From assembly GCF_003589595.1 (NCBI RefSeq), contig NW_020653855.1, positions 577,600-641,599 of the forward strand: a stretch of 64,000 nucleotides of DNA, read 5' to 3'. The position numbers were made by a program, and so were the translations under genes. This document shows positions 22,037 to 32,861 of this stretch, in pieces (positions within the stretch are counted from its first letter, which is position 1; every line of letters begins with the position of its first letter). This DNA comes from Hyposmocoma kahamanoa. Its lineage: Eukaryota; Arthropoda; Insecta; Lepidoptera; Cosmopterigidae. The notes beneath the pieces are model-generated. The model made no database searches. It was not told the origin of the DNA and was given only the letters and a program-made list of their open reading frames with translations.

Positions 22037-22625
22037 GTGAGTACTAATACTCTGTATTTTCTAATATTTTCAACAATACAATACTATAATTTCGAAACAA
22101 AACTATTTTCTTGCAACTCGGTAAAAACAATATACATTGGTTGGTAGCCATCGCCGCCGTCAAAAGAACAATTTGAATGACGCTCAATGAATTGCTTGCA
22201 CTAGTGTCGTATTACACTTGGTTAAGGTCCGCGTGTTGTAATCAAATTATCGATATGTAGAAACTCTGTATTTAGAAACCCGTTTGATTTAGTTCAACAT
22301 TTTTTTATCATGCTGTACCAATGTGTAAACATAAATTGTGTACAGGTATTTAAAAGCTAACAATTTTGATTACTTAAATGTTTGGTCCCAACACTAGCAA
22401 TAGTTTTTTTAATTTTGAATTTAAGTAAAAAAGATATATTAATGGAAAAAATAGAAATATAGATAGAAGAGGTACAGTGTCGATAATTTTACAATGCACG
22501 TAAGTTCGTGGAGTATCAAATGAAGACTATGAGATTGGAGATTTTTTTTCCCTTATCCGCTTGAGTTCTTAGTTTTATCACAGGCATGATTTACATTTGC
22601 AGTTTTTGTATTGATTTTTTTAGTT

Positions 22626-22740
22626 TCCCGCCGGATCCTTTTCAAAGGGAGAAAATGGGCTGAAGCAACAGGCAGTAAAAGCTGGGTACCTACTAAATGT
22701 AGCACCATTTGCTATAGGCATTTCATGATGATTATCACAT
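22626..22740 (+). pseudogene. Second half of a THAP domain, broken
   Basis: After an acceptor-like TTGATTTTTTTAG the plus strand reads FPPDPFQREK in one frame and KWAEATGSKSWVPTKCSTIC then YRHF in the next. THAP zinc fingers end in FPxD..R..W..A....W.P...S.IC..HF, so this is the C-terminal half with a one-base shift. Its N-terminal half is not seen upstream, but similar N-terminal halves occur at 33011 and 50489. It is probably a P-like transposon relic. Confidence 0.6.
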
Positions 22741-22879
22741 TAAATTATATACATATGAATAACAACCGAAAAATTAATTAAGAAATAAATCATTTGGTTA
22801 CTCAGGCAATATATGACATGAAACTCAGAGTCGCAAATTATAGACCACATCTAAATGTAAAAACATTTCTGAAGCATTG

Positions 22880-23058
22880 TCAATTATTTCTCGTCAAGTT
22901 TTCATGAAACAAATGATACGCTTCTTCGCCTTCGGAAATAAGTATCTTCATTTTCTTGACAAGCTCGTCGACGATATCGATGTAGTCATGTTCAGTCAGT
23001 TCAGAAAGAGGTAATTGTTGAACAAATATTTCAGGGAGAATAAAGATTTTTATGATGA
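22880..23058 (-). other. Orphan terminal coding exon, unrecognised
   Basis: Minus-strand frame ending at TGA (22880): it reads IFILPEIFVQQLPLSELTEH, then DYIDIVDELVKKMKILISEG, then EEAYHLFHENLTRNN. It is charged, probably helical, and codon use looks coding. An in-frame stop lies just upstream, so an acceptor near 23059 (CACAG) is needed. No start or upstream exon was found. It may be a terminal exon of an unknown gene or the end of a transposon protein, as it lies next to the THAP relic. Confidence 0.35.
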
Positions 23059-23059
23059 C

Positions 23060-23878
23060 TGTGTTTTAATATTTCAACCCTTCCAGTGATCGGATTGACT
23101 GGAAATCTAGTAGGTTAATGAAAGTACGATGACAGTATAATAAATCATTAATACTGTGATTGTAGCATGTAGCTACGTATACGCACACGCCTGCGTAGCT
23201 AATATGAATTAATATTTGCGTGTAGTAAAACCTTATGCGTATTTGGTAACAAATGTGTGCGTGTAAAATTCAGCTACGCTAGTCTCGAAGAAATTGCTTT
23301 AAATGCCGTTTCCATATACTCAGCGATGAACCCTAATTATACCAAGAATAGAGCAATGCCTAGTTCAAAATTCCGCTAGTTATGAAACAATGTTGATATC
23401 AGTTACATGTCACGTCCCTATCTGTAGATTGTCAACTTTTTGCTTTTGTTCCAAGAAATTTATGTACATAGGATTCTTACCTTTTATATGACTAGTAATA
23501 GTAAAACCTTATTAGATCCAAATAAGTTTCAATTTTTTTACCAAAAGTTTTTTATTATTGTCTATTTTCGTTCGATAATTTATAACCAATCAAAATTGTG
23601 TTATCTTAGCACTAATGTAAGATTACGTTTTCAAATGTGTGCGTGTGGCGACACCGGATTTGATACAAATGTTGCTAGATGCCATTTCCATTCTTTTCTT
23701 TCTTGCGTGGGTACCCCTGTCTATACTTTGACAGATGAAATAAGACACTATCGAGTGGGAAAGATAGAACATCAATGCCACCAGGATGACCATTCGCCTT
23801 AAAAGGTTACCCGGTTACTTTTATGCAGTTCCTTAAACATTCTTTGTTGTTATCAGACTTCTGACCACAACGCCAGTC
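23060..23878. other. 5' flank of DJ-1
   Basis: No supported gene. This part should hold the DJ-1 promoter. The last 60 bases before the ATG are free of obvious repeats. No TATA box could be fixed. Confidence 0.3.
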
Positions 23879-25987
23879 ATGTCGAAGTCAGCGTTAGTGA
23901 TCCTGGCTCAGGGTGCCGAGGAGATGGAGACGGTTATCACTGTTGACATGCTGCGCAGGGGTGGAGTATGAAGCATCTTACTTTTGAGGGTGCTTCTTGA
24001 CCGTGAGCATTCGCTTGTAATGTAACGTTCAACAGCGAGCATTACAGGGGTTGAGGGGGGAGAGCCGAGAATTTGTTGCGCAACATATGTAACTTCGGTA
24101 GCCTCCTTCACCGGGAGCATTCGCCAGTAATGTAACAATCTGTTCAGATTCTAAGGCTGCGATTCCACCAGATATAGAGCAAAAGTTTTCAAGTTTTTAC
24201 TTAAGTTAGGTGCCTGCGGGTGCCTTGAGTACCAGTGAGTGCCCACGAGTGCCTTTGAGTACATAAGCACTCAAAGGCACTCGCTGGCAGTCAAAAGCAC
24301 TCGCGGGCACCCACGAGCACTCCTGGCTCTCGCGGGCACTCGAAGGCTCTCCGAGGCACTCGCACGCACGCCTTGTTACCTCGCACATCTCTGGTGGAAT
24401 CACAGCCTAATCGAATGTTGGATGTTACATTACAGGCAAATGCTCGCCGGTGAAGAAGGTAGTTTGTAATATAATGCTTAAAAACGAATCTTTATAAATG
24501 CTCGCCGGTGAGGGAGGTAGTTTGTAATGTAATGCTCAAACGAATCTTGAATTATACATTACAGGCGAATGATCTCGGTGAGGCAGCGCCCTAAAGGATT
24601 ACGCCACCATCAGGGGCAACATTTATTTATGTAGTTGCCAATATGTTATTTTAGTAGATATGCCATCTTTTTGGTTTTGAGGATGTTTTATTGTCCACAC
24701 CAGAATAATCTTATTTTATCAACACCAAACTAATCTGGAATTCAAAGGGCTATGCTGTTTCACTGCGAGGTCGAATCAGAAATGAGGATATCCCCAAAAA
24801 AACCAGAGTTACCGACAGCCCAAAGTATTGCAAAACCTAAGTGGCAGTGGGTGGGGCAAATTCTTTGCAAAACAGATAGCCAGTGGGAGTTCTCGAGTGA
24901 CGACCGCTTGCCGAAAGCCGCAGTATGGACACACAATATTTGGGAGAGGCCTATGTCCAGCAGTGGACGTCTTTCTGCTGAAATGATTATTTTAGTCTCT
25001 ACAACCATAGAATCTAGCTTGGATTTGATTTTACCCAGAAGAAGTCGCGATTCAGATGATTAGAATCAACCGCTTCAAATTTGGCAGACCTCTAGTTTAC
25101 CCTGAATAATAATTATAAAATAATATGTAATACGTGCTCTTTAACTCCATGTTACAGGTAACAGTGACACTAGCGGGTCTGGATGGCAAAGACACAGTAC
25201 TCTGCTCGCGGCAAGTTTCACTTGTTCCTGATAAGTCATTGGCTGATGCTCTTGCTGAGAAGCCTCAGTATGATGCGGTGAGATATATACAATACTTCTT
25301 TTATTGTTAGCGCAGTAGACCTCGAGATTTTCGAATCAATTATTGGCTATATCTCCGAATCAATGAGTTAATGAATTTGATAGGAATGGGAGCTTTTAAA
25401 ATATGCCTCCACTGCGTACCTGGGGGCCTACCACAACCTCTTAAAACAATATTACTTTAACCTTACATTGACTTTTCGTACCATAACGCGCTTAAAGTAA
25501 GCTTATTGTAATGTTAAAACTATGATGTTTTATTGGCAGCTTTGTGACTATGCATTCACTCAGTTCGTACTATGACGCGACTTTAACATTAAAGTAATAT
25601 TGCTCTTATGTCAAATTTAGCAATCTTAAAATAGTTTTAGCCGTGGGGCGACGGCTTAAGAATACATTGTCGCCTCCCCATACATGCCCGTGGGGGTCGT
25701 AAGAGGCGACCGAGGGCGTCACAAGTGTCCATCTGCTTAGCATTGTGGTAGGCTCTGTGCCGACTGGATAGCGACCACAGTACACACGGCGGAAAACCCT
25801 CCACAGTGAAACGCTTTTGCGAATCGCGTTCAGGGATCAGTTGGTGTACATCCAGTGCATTTGGCCAGACCGGCAAAATGATAGTGACGGAGTGAAGATA
25901 TTTGTGTTTTCCATCCGTTACTCTCATCTCTGGACTGTATTCGCACTTTCCATCAGGCGCGGTGCAGTCATTTTGTCGAGTCGCAAT

Positions 25988-26018
<31 letters not shown>

Positions 26019-29000
26019 ACANNNNNNNNNNNNNNNNNNNNNNNNNNNNNNNNNNNNNNNNNNNNNNNNNNNNNNNNNNNNNNNNNNNNNNNNNNNNNNN
26101 NNNNNNNNNNNNNNNNNNNNNGGATGCAATGGAAACAATATTATTTTCAGTTTTATTGTCTAAATATTAATTTGTAACGATTAACAGTTAAATTGAACTT
26201 ATTTATTTACATATATCTCTCCAATATTTTGTTTATTTTTTATTTATTAGCACATAGTAAATAATTTTGCGTTAAACAAAAATACGCGATGCTCCTTGGC
26301 GAAACTAACAGTTGACACTAGACTATAGTTCCGAATTCACAATGAAATCAAGACTCAGCTTGTTTTATTTATTTTTCTTCATTAAAATGCGGAATAATTA
26401 TTAAAAACCAACGCAATTTTAGATAATTTTAGATATTTAGAATATTTTATTATTACATACTTTTCTTTTTTTAACAGTCAATATTCTCTGAATGTAAATA
26501 ACATTAAGTACGTAAACAATATACTACGATAAGACGATTCGGAACATCAAAAAAGAAAGAGATGGCATTATATAGTTCACATATCGTTCTCTCTTTCCTA
26601 TTTTTAGTAAGGAATAGACAATATTGGGAAGTCATTCGTTCTTTTCATCGAGTATATAACCAGAAATAGAGACGAAATAAGGGCCATATATTCCTGGTAA
26701 CACATTAGCGATACAGCCTTTGTAAATATCAACTCTAGTTTGCATTGAAATATAGACAGGCCAACTACTGACCTGTGTGTACGTCTCCGTATATTCCAAA
26801 AAATATTCTGTATTTATTGTAATAAAGATAATATCTCTAATAATACCGTGTTGTTCTATTTGGTGGTGTGGGAAAAACAGCAAAACATCTAATTACAAAA
26901 CAAACGGGATCAAATTTCATCGATAACTAATAAATACACGGAATTAGACCCGCCGCGCTCCCGACCCGACCCGCACCCGCTCTCTATGTGTTTCCCGCTT
27001 TTGGCTGGTTTTCTTCTCACGCTAAACCCCAGCGCTGACGGTAACTGTAACTTTTTTCTCTGAAATCTAATGGTGTCGCCACCTGTTTTTAAATGTCTTA
27101 AAAAAAAGGAAGATGTTCTCTATTCGACTGTGTTTTTTGTGTGTGTCTGTGTGTGTGTGCACTACGAGATTACTCCGACATGTTTTGTAAACCGATTTCG
27201 GTAAAATTCTTTTTTTGTTGGAAAGGTGGTACCTCAACGTGGTCCCATTCAAATTTGAAGAAAATATCCGCCTCTAAGGCTCAATTTATATTGCGGCGGA
27301 ACGCAATGTAAGCGAATTTTTGTAACGATATTGTACATAGAATAATGAACTTTATGATGAAATGTGTAACATACAAACTAGGTACGGCCCAAAATCTTCC
27401 GCGGAATTCTCCCGCATGCTCGAAAAATTCCTTCCATTCCGCTCCGCCGCAATATAATTTGAGCCTAAGGTTGGCAAACTAGGGGATGCATCCGATTTAT
27501 TGGAGTTCACCCACTTTCCGTTAACCAATTTAAATAAAACTTGAGAAATAGATGTGTATCTACGTATTTTGAAATCGGTTTTTTTATAACGCACAAACTC
27601 AGCGTAGCACAGCACTAGAGAAACCCTGTGTCGCAGGTGCCATGGACATACGCATAGACCACCACAAATTACACCCAAACTCACGCGAGGAATAAATGTA
27701 GGCCAATATTTCTCCCGACCCGGAAATCGAACCTGGGACCTCGGCGTGGCATTCCGGCACGGTAACCGTTCGGCCACGGAGGCAGTAAAAACGGAAGTAA
27801 ATTAATTTGCTATACCGCGAATCCAGTGAATCCATTTTTATTAACATGGACGTCCCAAAGTAACGTCTGAATCTATTAATTAAGTTATTAAGAACCTACG
27901 AATGCTTTTCCAGGTGATTCTCCCAGGTGGCCTGGAAGGCTCGGAGCGTCTGTCAAAATCCACCGTCGTGGGCACTCTGCTTAAAGAACACGAGAAAAGT
28001 GGAAAGATCATTGCTGCCATTTGCGCTGGTGACTTGAAATTTATTTTATAGAAATTTCGCTTGATCTTTAATAAGGTATTGTATACCATGTTTTGTGCTC
28101 ATTTTACAATAATCATTCCAGCACCGACAGCGTTCGTGGCACATGGGGTGGCTCAAGGCAAGCGCATTACTTCCTATCCAAGTACAAAGGAGAAAATTGT
28201 AGGCAACTATACCTATGTCGAAGGAGAGAGAGTGGTTGTGGATGGCAACGTGACAACTAGCCGCGTGAGTATCAGAATGTAATGTTCTTCATTTTCATTA
28301 ACGACAGTTAATATAACAGACCTGTCGATGTTAAGGGAGGACGTTGATTGTAACATTGTTGCATTAAAAAAATCTAAACGTCCGGACGTTACTAAAATTG
28401 CCTTGAAAACCAAACTACTTATATATTATGCGAGAGGGTGAAAAGTTACGAAAAATGTAAGAAATGGAGTCATTTGGAAACGTTGCAACTGATAGAAATC
28501 CGATGACAGCCGAAACTAGTGATGCGCGACTGCGAATAAGTTGGTAATTACTATACTTCGTTTCAATCCATTTTCAACAAAATGTAAACAAACGAGTCAC
28601 TGACCCAACCATAGACGGTTTAGTGATGGCCAATTGTAATGCCAGCTACAAATCGATTAATTGAATGAATCGATTTGTTCTTGAGTCATACTAGCGGTTT
28701 TCCCTACAGGCATATTTAAAATTTCCGAAATCTTAATTTTAAGCCCTCCTTCAAATCCTTAAACTTAGATACTCGTTCGATTGCGATTGAAATATTCGAT
28801 TTATTAATCGATTACAAAAACTTTAATTGAATGAACGAAATGTTTTTTTCGTACAGCACTATGCAACCATAGACAAGTCATAGATATATAGATAAAAAAT
28901 AACCTCACTTTTGGACTACCATTTTTCAAATACGATTTTAAGATGCTATTCAAATAAATATTGTTGAAAAAAGTGATGAGATATCAAGTCAAAATCTTCG

Positions 29001-30860
29001 AAATATACGTGAAAGTGTTATTTATTCGATTCGATTCGATTCGATCGATCGAATTTTAACCAAACAGTTTTGTTTACTTTTTGTTCAAAATGTATTTGGA
29101 ACAGACTAATCCTGTCGTTCGAATGACCAATTAGTAACCTACAATTTTCGTATACGAATGATCATTCATTACTAATTAGTATTAGTAATCCATAGATTCC
29201 GTAAAGCATTTCTGCCTAGCCTTCTCTGACATATCGTCGGAGATAGTGAAATTACGCGTAACTAACATTGGATTATGAGTCTTCATTCCGGTAGTTTTGT
29301 AGCCAATTCAAATTCGCGTAAATGTCGTGCCAACCAAATTAGCGTGATTTACGGGAATCTATTGTTATCAGTCCGTAGGCAACATAAATTAATGTTTACT
29401 GTGCAAAAATTAAAGTAGTAGCCATTGAAATAACAAGGTCATAACGTTAAATCCCTCTCCTGTGAAATTTGGTCTGGTGCAGATACTCTCTTTTTACCAA
29501 TTACAATATTTATTACCATATGGTAAATGTGACGGGGACCAGGAAAAATTCTTGAACAGCTCTGCAACTGTTATGGACAGGCGTGTAGCTTACCATCAGG
29601 CGCGACATCCCGTCACTGGATACTATAAAAAAAAATTGATATTGACATGTTGAATGATCGAGTTACGAGTAATTCCGACACATAATCATTCGAGTACACT
29701 CGACCGAATGGCAGGGGCATCCAGTATCGGTAATCATTTGACCCGAGTCGAATGATAGTGCTTGGATTCGATTTAGGCGAATGGTTAGTATTAGTAACAT
29801 TCAAAGTCGCACATCGCTAGCCGAAATACGAAGTTACACTGCCAGCTTCTTGCGAAAGAGTTTATCCAGAGACGTGCTGCCACCTTACCTATTTCTGCCG
29901 CCAAGTAGTAATGTGGGCACATCAATCAACCAGAAATAGAGACGAAATCCATCCCTCACCGGAAACTCATAAGGCAAATGGGTCTTATATCAGTTTTAAA
30001 TATCAATTCTCGTTTGCACTGAAATCACTAATTAGAAAGCTGAAATAGTACAACGCCTCAGTTGTTGGCGTGTACGTCTCCGTATATTCCGAAAATAGTC
30101 TGTATTTATTGTAATAAAGATAATAAATATGTTTAACTATGGGGGGCTGGTCCATTCGGTGGACACATCTAATTACAAAACAAACAGAATTACATTTCAT
30201 CAGTAATTAAATATGTAATAAAGCTAAAGTTAAACTGAACGATTTCAAGTGAAGCAATCGGACGACCCTCGTCAATTGTTCCGAATTCGGGCTGGCCAAT
30301 CGGAACGCAGTTGTCACCGTAACGATTTGGCAGAATAGTTTTCAAACAAATTAAATGGCATTTCGTCTCTATTTCTGGTTATATACTCGATGTGTGAGCA
30401 TTACTTGCGTTCCGATTTTGAAGGGTTCTGGTGAAATTACAGGCACAAGTCCCATGACTTGTCGACTTATGTCTCAGATTGACGGGGCAGTGGCGATGCC
30501 CCTCAGACCTTTGCAATTCAAAGCTCTAAGTGACACTGCCACTGCAATGGCTAGGCGTGTCACTTACCACCAGACGTACGACTTGATCGTCCCCTCACTT
30601 GGTATAAAACGAAGAAACACCTCTTACAAATGAGATTATTACCTGAAGAGATAAGAGAAGAGAGAGTTTTGCGGTTGTTAATGGTAATATTACAGTGTAA
30701 GGAGCACAATGTAAATACCCATTGCAAAATGTTAATACAGGTTGTTTGTCCCCAGGGTCCAGGCACAGCATATTGGTTTGGTCTATCCCTGATAGAGCAA
30801 CTGGTTGGCAAGGAGAAAGCAGACCAGGTGGAAAAGGGCATGATCATATCCGGATACTAA
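23879..30860 (+). CDS. DJ-1: DJ-1 / PARK7 family protein, five exons
   Basis: Exons 23879-23965, 25158-25277, 27914-28028, 28122-28264 and 30756-30860 join in phase (0, 0, 1, 0) to 189 residues, the same length as human DJ-1. It begins [20 protein letters not shown] and ends KGMIISGY. The nucleophile elbow AAIC puts the redox-sensitive cysteine at residue 106, with its partner glutamate at 17. His115 is kept; the position of human His126 is Tyr, and Cys53 is not conserved. The family is a cytosolic and mitochondrial homodimer that senses oxidants and has glyoxalase/deglycase-like activity. Introns are 1192, 2636 (with an assembly gap), 93 and 2491 bases; the long ones carry transposons. All donors are GT and all acceptors AG. 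Insects often have two DJ-1 paralogs; which this is cannot be told here. Confidence 0.95.
23976..24590. mobile_element. Foldback element around a Harbinger-like MITE
   Basis: Arms with GAGCATTCGC.TGTAATGTAAC and CACCGGGAGCATTCGCCAGT (23990-24140) are mirrored by GTTACATTACAGGCAAATGC and TCGCCGGTGA (24420-24590). The right side is partly duplicated in tandem (GCTCGCCGGTGA..GGTAGTTTGTAAT, twice). It lies in intron 1 of DJ-1, starting ten bases after the exon 1 donor. Confidence 0.55.
24155..24407. mobile_element. Harbinger-like MITE with 10-base minisatellite core
   Basis: The ends GGCTGCGATTCCACCAGA and TCTGGTGGAATCACAGCC pair with one mismatch and are flanked by TAA on both sides (24152-24154, 24408-24410). 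That is the TWA-type target duplication of PIF/Harbinger elements. The core is a decamer repeat (GAGTGCCYNN type) that flips orientation near 24265 to NNGGCACTC. Non-coding. Confidence 0.75.
24746..25000 (+). pseudogene. RTE-type LINE, C-terminal relic
   Basis: The plus strand contains [14 protein letters not shown] in one frame, KWQWVG in another, and ends with a GGAGAGGCCTATGTCCAGCA..GTGGACGTC block, the normal end of RTE coding sequence in Lepidoptera. Frames are broken. It is in intron 1 of DJ-1. Confidence 0.6.
25630..26014 (+). repeat. LINE 3' fragment with poly(A) tail
   Basis: The block GTCGCCTCCCCATACATGCC..GTGGGGGTCGTAAGAGGCGA, then a 3' UTR, ends in GCAATAAA and about 26 A at 25988-26014, just before the sequencing gap. 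It is a retroposed tail in intron 2 of DJ-1. Frames crossing the gap are not real. Confidence 0.6.
26022..26121. other. Assembly gap, 100 N
   Basis: A run of exactly 100 N, a conventional placeholder for a gap of unknown length, next to a poly(A) tract. It lies inside intron 2 of DJ-1 and does not touch an exon. Confidence 0.95.
26646..26936. mobile_element. CATCGAG MITE, right-truncated copy
   Basis: It starts CATCGAGTATATAACCAGAA and follows the family through GTACGTCTCCGTATATTCC and CATCTAATTACAAAACAAAC. It then breaks off after TTTCATCGATAACTA, so the right TIR is lost. It is in intron 2 of DJ-1. Confidence 0.8.
27085..27545 (-). repeat. RTE-like LINE 3' tail, repeat Z
   Basis: Minus-oriented: AAAAAAAGGAAGATGTTCTC, then AAACCGATTT..TTTTTTTGTTGGAAAGGTGG, then AAACTAGGGGATGCATCC. 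A TG-rich run lies within. Intron 2 of DJ-1. Confidence 0.5.
27593..27786 (-). repeat. SINE family 1, full copy
   Basis: On the minus strand: CCTCCGTGGCCGAACGGTTA, B box GGTTCGATTTCC, body CTCGCGTGAGTTTGGGTGTA, CACAGGGTTTCTCTAGTG. It ends about 130 bases before DJ-1 exon 3 and is antisense to the gene. Confidence 0.8.
28517..29819. mobile_element. hAT-type DNA element, TAGYGATGYGCGAC ends
   Basis: The ends TAGTGATGCGCGACTGCGAA and (inverse of the right end) TAGCGATGTGCGACTTTGAA pair. They are flanked by GCCGAAAC (28509-28516) and GCCGAAAT (29820-29827), an 8-base duplication with one change. This end sequence and duplication length fit hAT elements. It contains a copy of the GTTTCAATCC element, a (GATTC)n run and a piece of repeat X, so it is a composite without transposase. 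It is in intron 4 of DJ-1. Confidence 0.75.
28550..29112 (+). mobile_element. GTTTCAATCC-ended TIR element, copy 2
   Basis: It matches 20928-21412 along its whole length (AACCATAGACGGTTTAGTG, ACAAATCGATTAATT, CAGCACTATGCAACCATAG). Part of the right region differs. It is nested in the hAT-type element of DJ-1 intron 4. Confidence 0.65.
29830..30610 (-). repeat. Dispersed repeat X, split by a MITE
   Basis: Left part 29845-29919 (TTCTTGCGAAAGAGTTTATC, CTATTTCTGCCGCCAAGTAG) and right part 30401-30610 (GAAGGGTTCTGGTGAAATTA, CACTTACCACCAGACGTAC) join across the CATCGAG MITE. Minus relative to copy 1. Intron 4 of DJ-1. Confidence 0.6.
29920..30392. mobile_element. CATCGAG MITE in DJ-1 intron 4
   Basis: The right end TTATATACTCGATG and a left end lacking a few TIR bases (CATCAATCAACCAGAAATAG) are flanked by TGTGGGCA (29912-29919) and TGTGAGCA (30393-30400), an 8-base duplication with one change. 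It interrupts repeat X 363 bases before the last DJ-1 exon. Confidence 0.85.
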
Positions 30861-30961
30861 CTTGTTCTTTGCATTTTTCAATATAGCTTTTACTTTTCTA
30901 AGTCAACAACTGTAAATGTTAAAAATAATAATTAACTTTAAATGAAAGGTGTTTTGTCCGA

Positions 30962-30990
30962 AATAAAAGTTTGTTGATTGTTCGAATAAA
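30962..30990 (+). promoter_or_regulatory. Polyadenylation signals of DJ-1
   Basis: AATAAA at 30962-30967 and again near 30985, about 100-130 bases after the DJ-1 stop. The first follows a short AT-rich 3' UTR. Confidence 0.6.
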
Positions 30991-30999
30991 TAATTGTAA

Positions 31000-31600
31000 T
31001 AGAACATTTTATTTTTTGTTATATAAAATAAAATACTCCTGTATTTGCGTCAAAAATTATGAATAAATATGTCAAAATCAAGCAAACAATACCAATGACC
31101 TACAGGTCAATGAAGAATACTTAGTTTTTATTGAACATCTTAAAATTTTTACAACCGTGGTTGGAAAAAATCGATTAAAGCACGATTTTTTGAAAAAATC
31201 CTAATTAATCACGATATTTTTTTTTTTCATTTTATCATACAGTTTAAGTATAAGTTTTGCGTAAAACGTGGTAATGTAGAAGGTTAATTAACCGCGGCAA
31301 GCTAATTTTTTTTGTTTAAATATTATAATAATGATATTGATTTCTCAGATGTAAAATACCCCTAGTCTTCAAAATATAATTGTCTGATTTTATGTTAATT
31401 TCTGTGAAAGAAAATAAACTTAAACACATATCATCAAATCACTGATTTTTATTCAAAAAATAATTTGATATAAATCAAAATTATTTAATCTTGCTAACCT
31501 TGCATGATATTCATCTATTTTTTTGGGGATATACGCCACTAGTTTGTTATTAAAATGGAACAGGAACAAAGAAAAATTCAATTGCAATGGCGTGGCTACC
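31000..31600. other. AT-rich intergenic DNA
   Basis: No frame. ATCGATTAAAGCACGATTTT near 31170 with AAAAAATC repeats resembles ends of hAT-type MITEs, but a partner end was not found. Confidence 0.3.
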
Positions 31601-31613
31601 GCTACCGCAAGTC

Positions 31614-31757
31614 AGGGGGTCTACTCTCGATCTTGACCAAATGAAAAGACGCGTGATGCGAATGAAGCTTCATACTGGATACTTGTCTTTTAATATTTGT
31701 CGAATATTACTAATTTGACAGTAATTGTTTCGGACGGAGATCGAGAGTGGCCCCCCT
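31614..31757. mobile_element. Short foldback MITE, 144 bases
   Basis: The ends AGGGGGTCTACTCTCGATC and GATCGAGAGTGGCCCCCCT pair with few mismatches. It seems to have entered a SINE-like sequence whose halves lie on both sides (GTGGCTACCGC.. and ..GAGTCGAGCC). Non-coding. Confidence 0.6.
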
Positions 31758-31789
31758 AATCCGAGTCGAGCCAGCACGATTATACGAAT

Positions 31790-32110
31790 TTCTATTTGTT
31801 GCGGGTCTTTGTATTGGATGTAAACATTACCGTAGCGCCATCTGTGAGAGCTTATGAAAGTTTCTTCACTCAGTCAAGGTACCTTTACAGCTACCAGAAA
31901 AGTGACAGAGATGTCGTTTAATTAATTACAATATTTTTATTGAATATCATATTTTTCTTTCATCTATTTTTATGAAAATACTTCGCTAGTTTATTATTAT
32001 TCAAACAAACACAAAAAATCTTTCGACCAGACTGGACTCGACCCAGCGACTGTTGCCTAAACGTGGCTACCGCTCTGCCAATTGATTCACTGAAAATAAT
32101 TACATTTTGC
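31790..32110 (-). repeat. SINE pieces, family 2
   Basis: 31800-31890 on the minus strand matches GTAGCTGTAAAGGTACCTTG..CAGATGGCGCTACGG. 31975-32100 carries a tRNA-like part with B box GGTCGAGTCCAG and an A-box-like CTACCGC. They are two related fragments. Confidence 0.45.
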
Positions 32111-32309
32111 GTCTTTAAAATATCGCTATCCAAGTACATCACACTGCTGGGTATAAGGAAGGGTTTTGGGGATTTCACGTTTTTCAAGCATTGCGACCTT
32201 TTTGTGGTTTTATGAAGTTGTTTTCCTTCACCATTTGTGGCAGGTGTAAACATTCACAGATATAAAAGTAAGATTTAAGTAGTTCAACCAGCAAAACTAT
32301 CAAATGTTT

Positions 32310-32450
32310 GACAGATAATTAAACAAAACGAGGGGTTAAATGGCAACAATGTAAAAAGTTTGATAGATAATAGAAAGCGCTTAAATGGTAACACTGTCAA
32401 AATTTTTACAGATAATTAGTAGAAGAGTTGTTTTAACGGCAACATTGAGC
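32310..32450. repeat. Degenerate tandem repeat, three units
   Basis: Three units of about 50 bases, each with TTTGACAGATAATT, an AACG/GCG stretch, then TTAAATGGCAACAATGT. The units differ by many substitutions. Confidence 0.55.
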
Positions 32451-32861
32451 AGGAAAGACAACTTCGATGCAACATAGTCCTTTATTTCCCCTTACACAGT
32501 TAGTCTGTAGGTTTACCCAACTCCGCCCAACAGTCGAAAGTTATTTACCTACTACTACTACTACACACAACAAGACGCTATCATAACACGCGCAAATATG
32601 TGCGTGAAATGGCAGGGTTACCAATCACTTTCTCGTACGTGCTCAGAGCGGCAACATGACGAAAATTCTAACACGAATCTGTTATCTATAATTCTATTAA
32701 TAGAATCCTAATAATCACACATGTTCATTAGGTATATATTATATTTTTCATTAATTCACTAACTAGAATAATCCTGAAGGTTTATTTTAAAAATTTAATT
32801 TAAAAGCCAAAAACGTTATATTTTTGACAGATACTTTTAAATAAAGTAACTTACTACTATG

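Noticed and set aside
24155..24407. CRISPR-like regular spacing of a short repeat
   Set aside because: The unit is a 10-base minisatellite without unique spacers, inside a eukaryotic MITE.
25817..26177. Plus-strand frames across the N gap
   Set aside because: They consist of poly-lysine from a poly(A) tract and undefined residues.
27352..27847. Minus-strand frames of 141 and 82 codons
   Set aside because: They lie over an antisense SINE and an RTE tail; the same peptides recur in other SINE copies.
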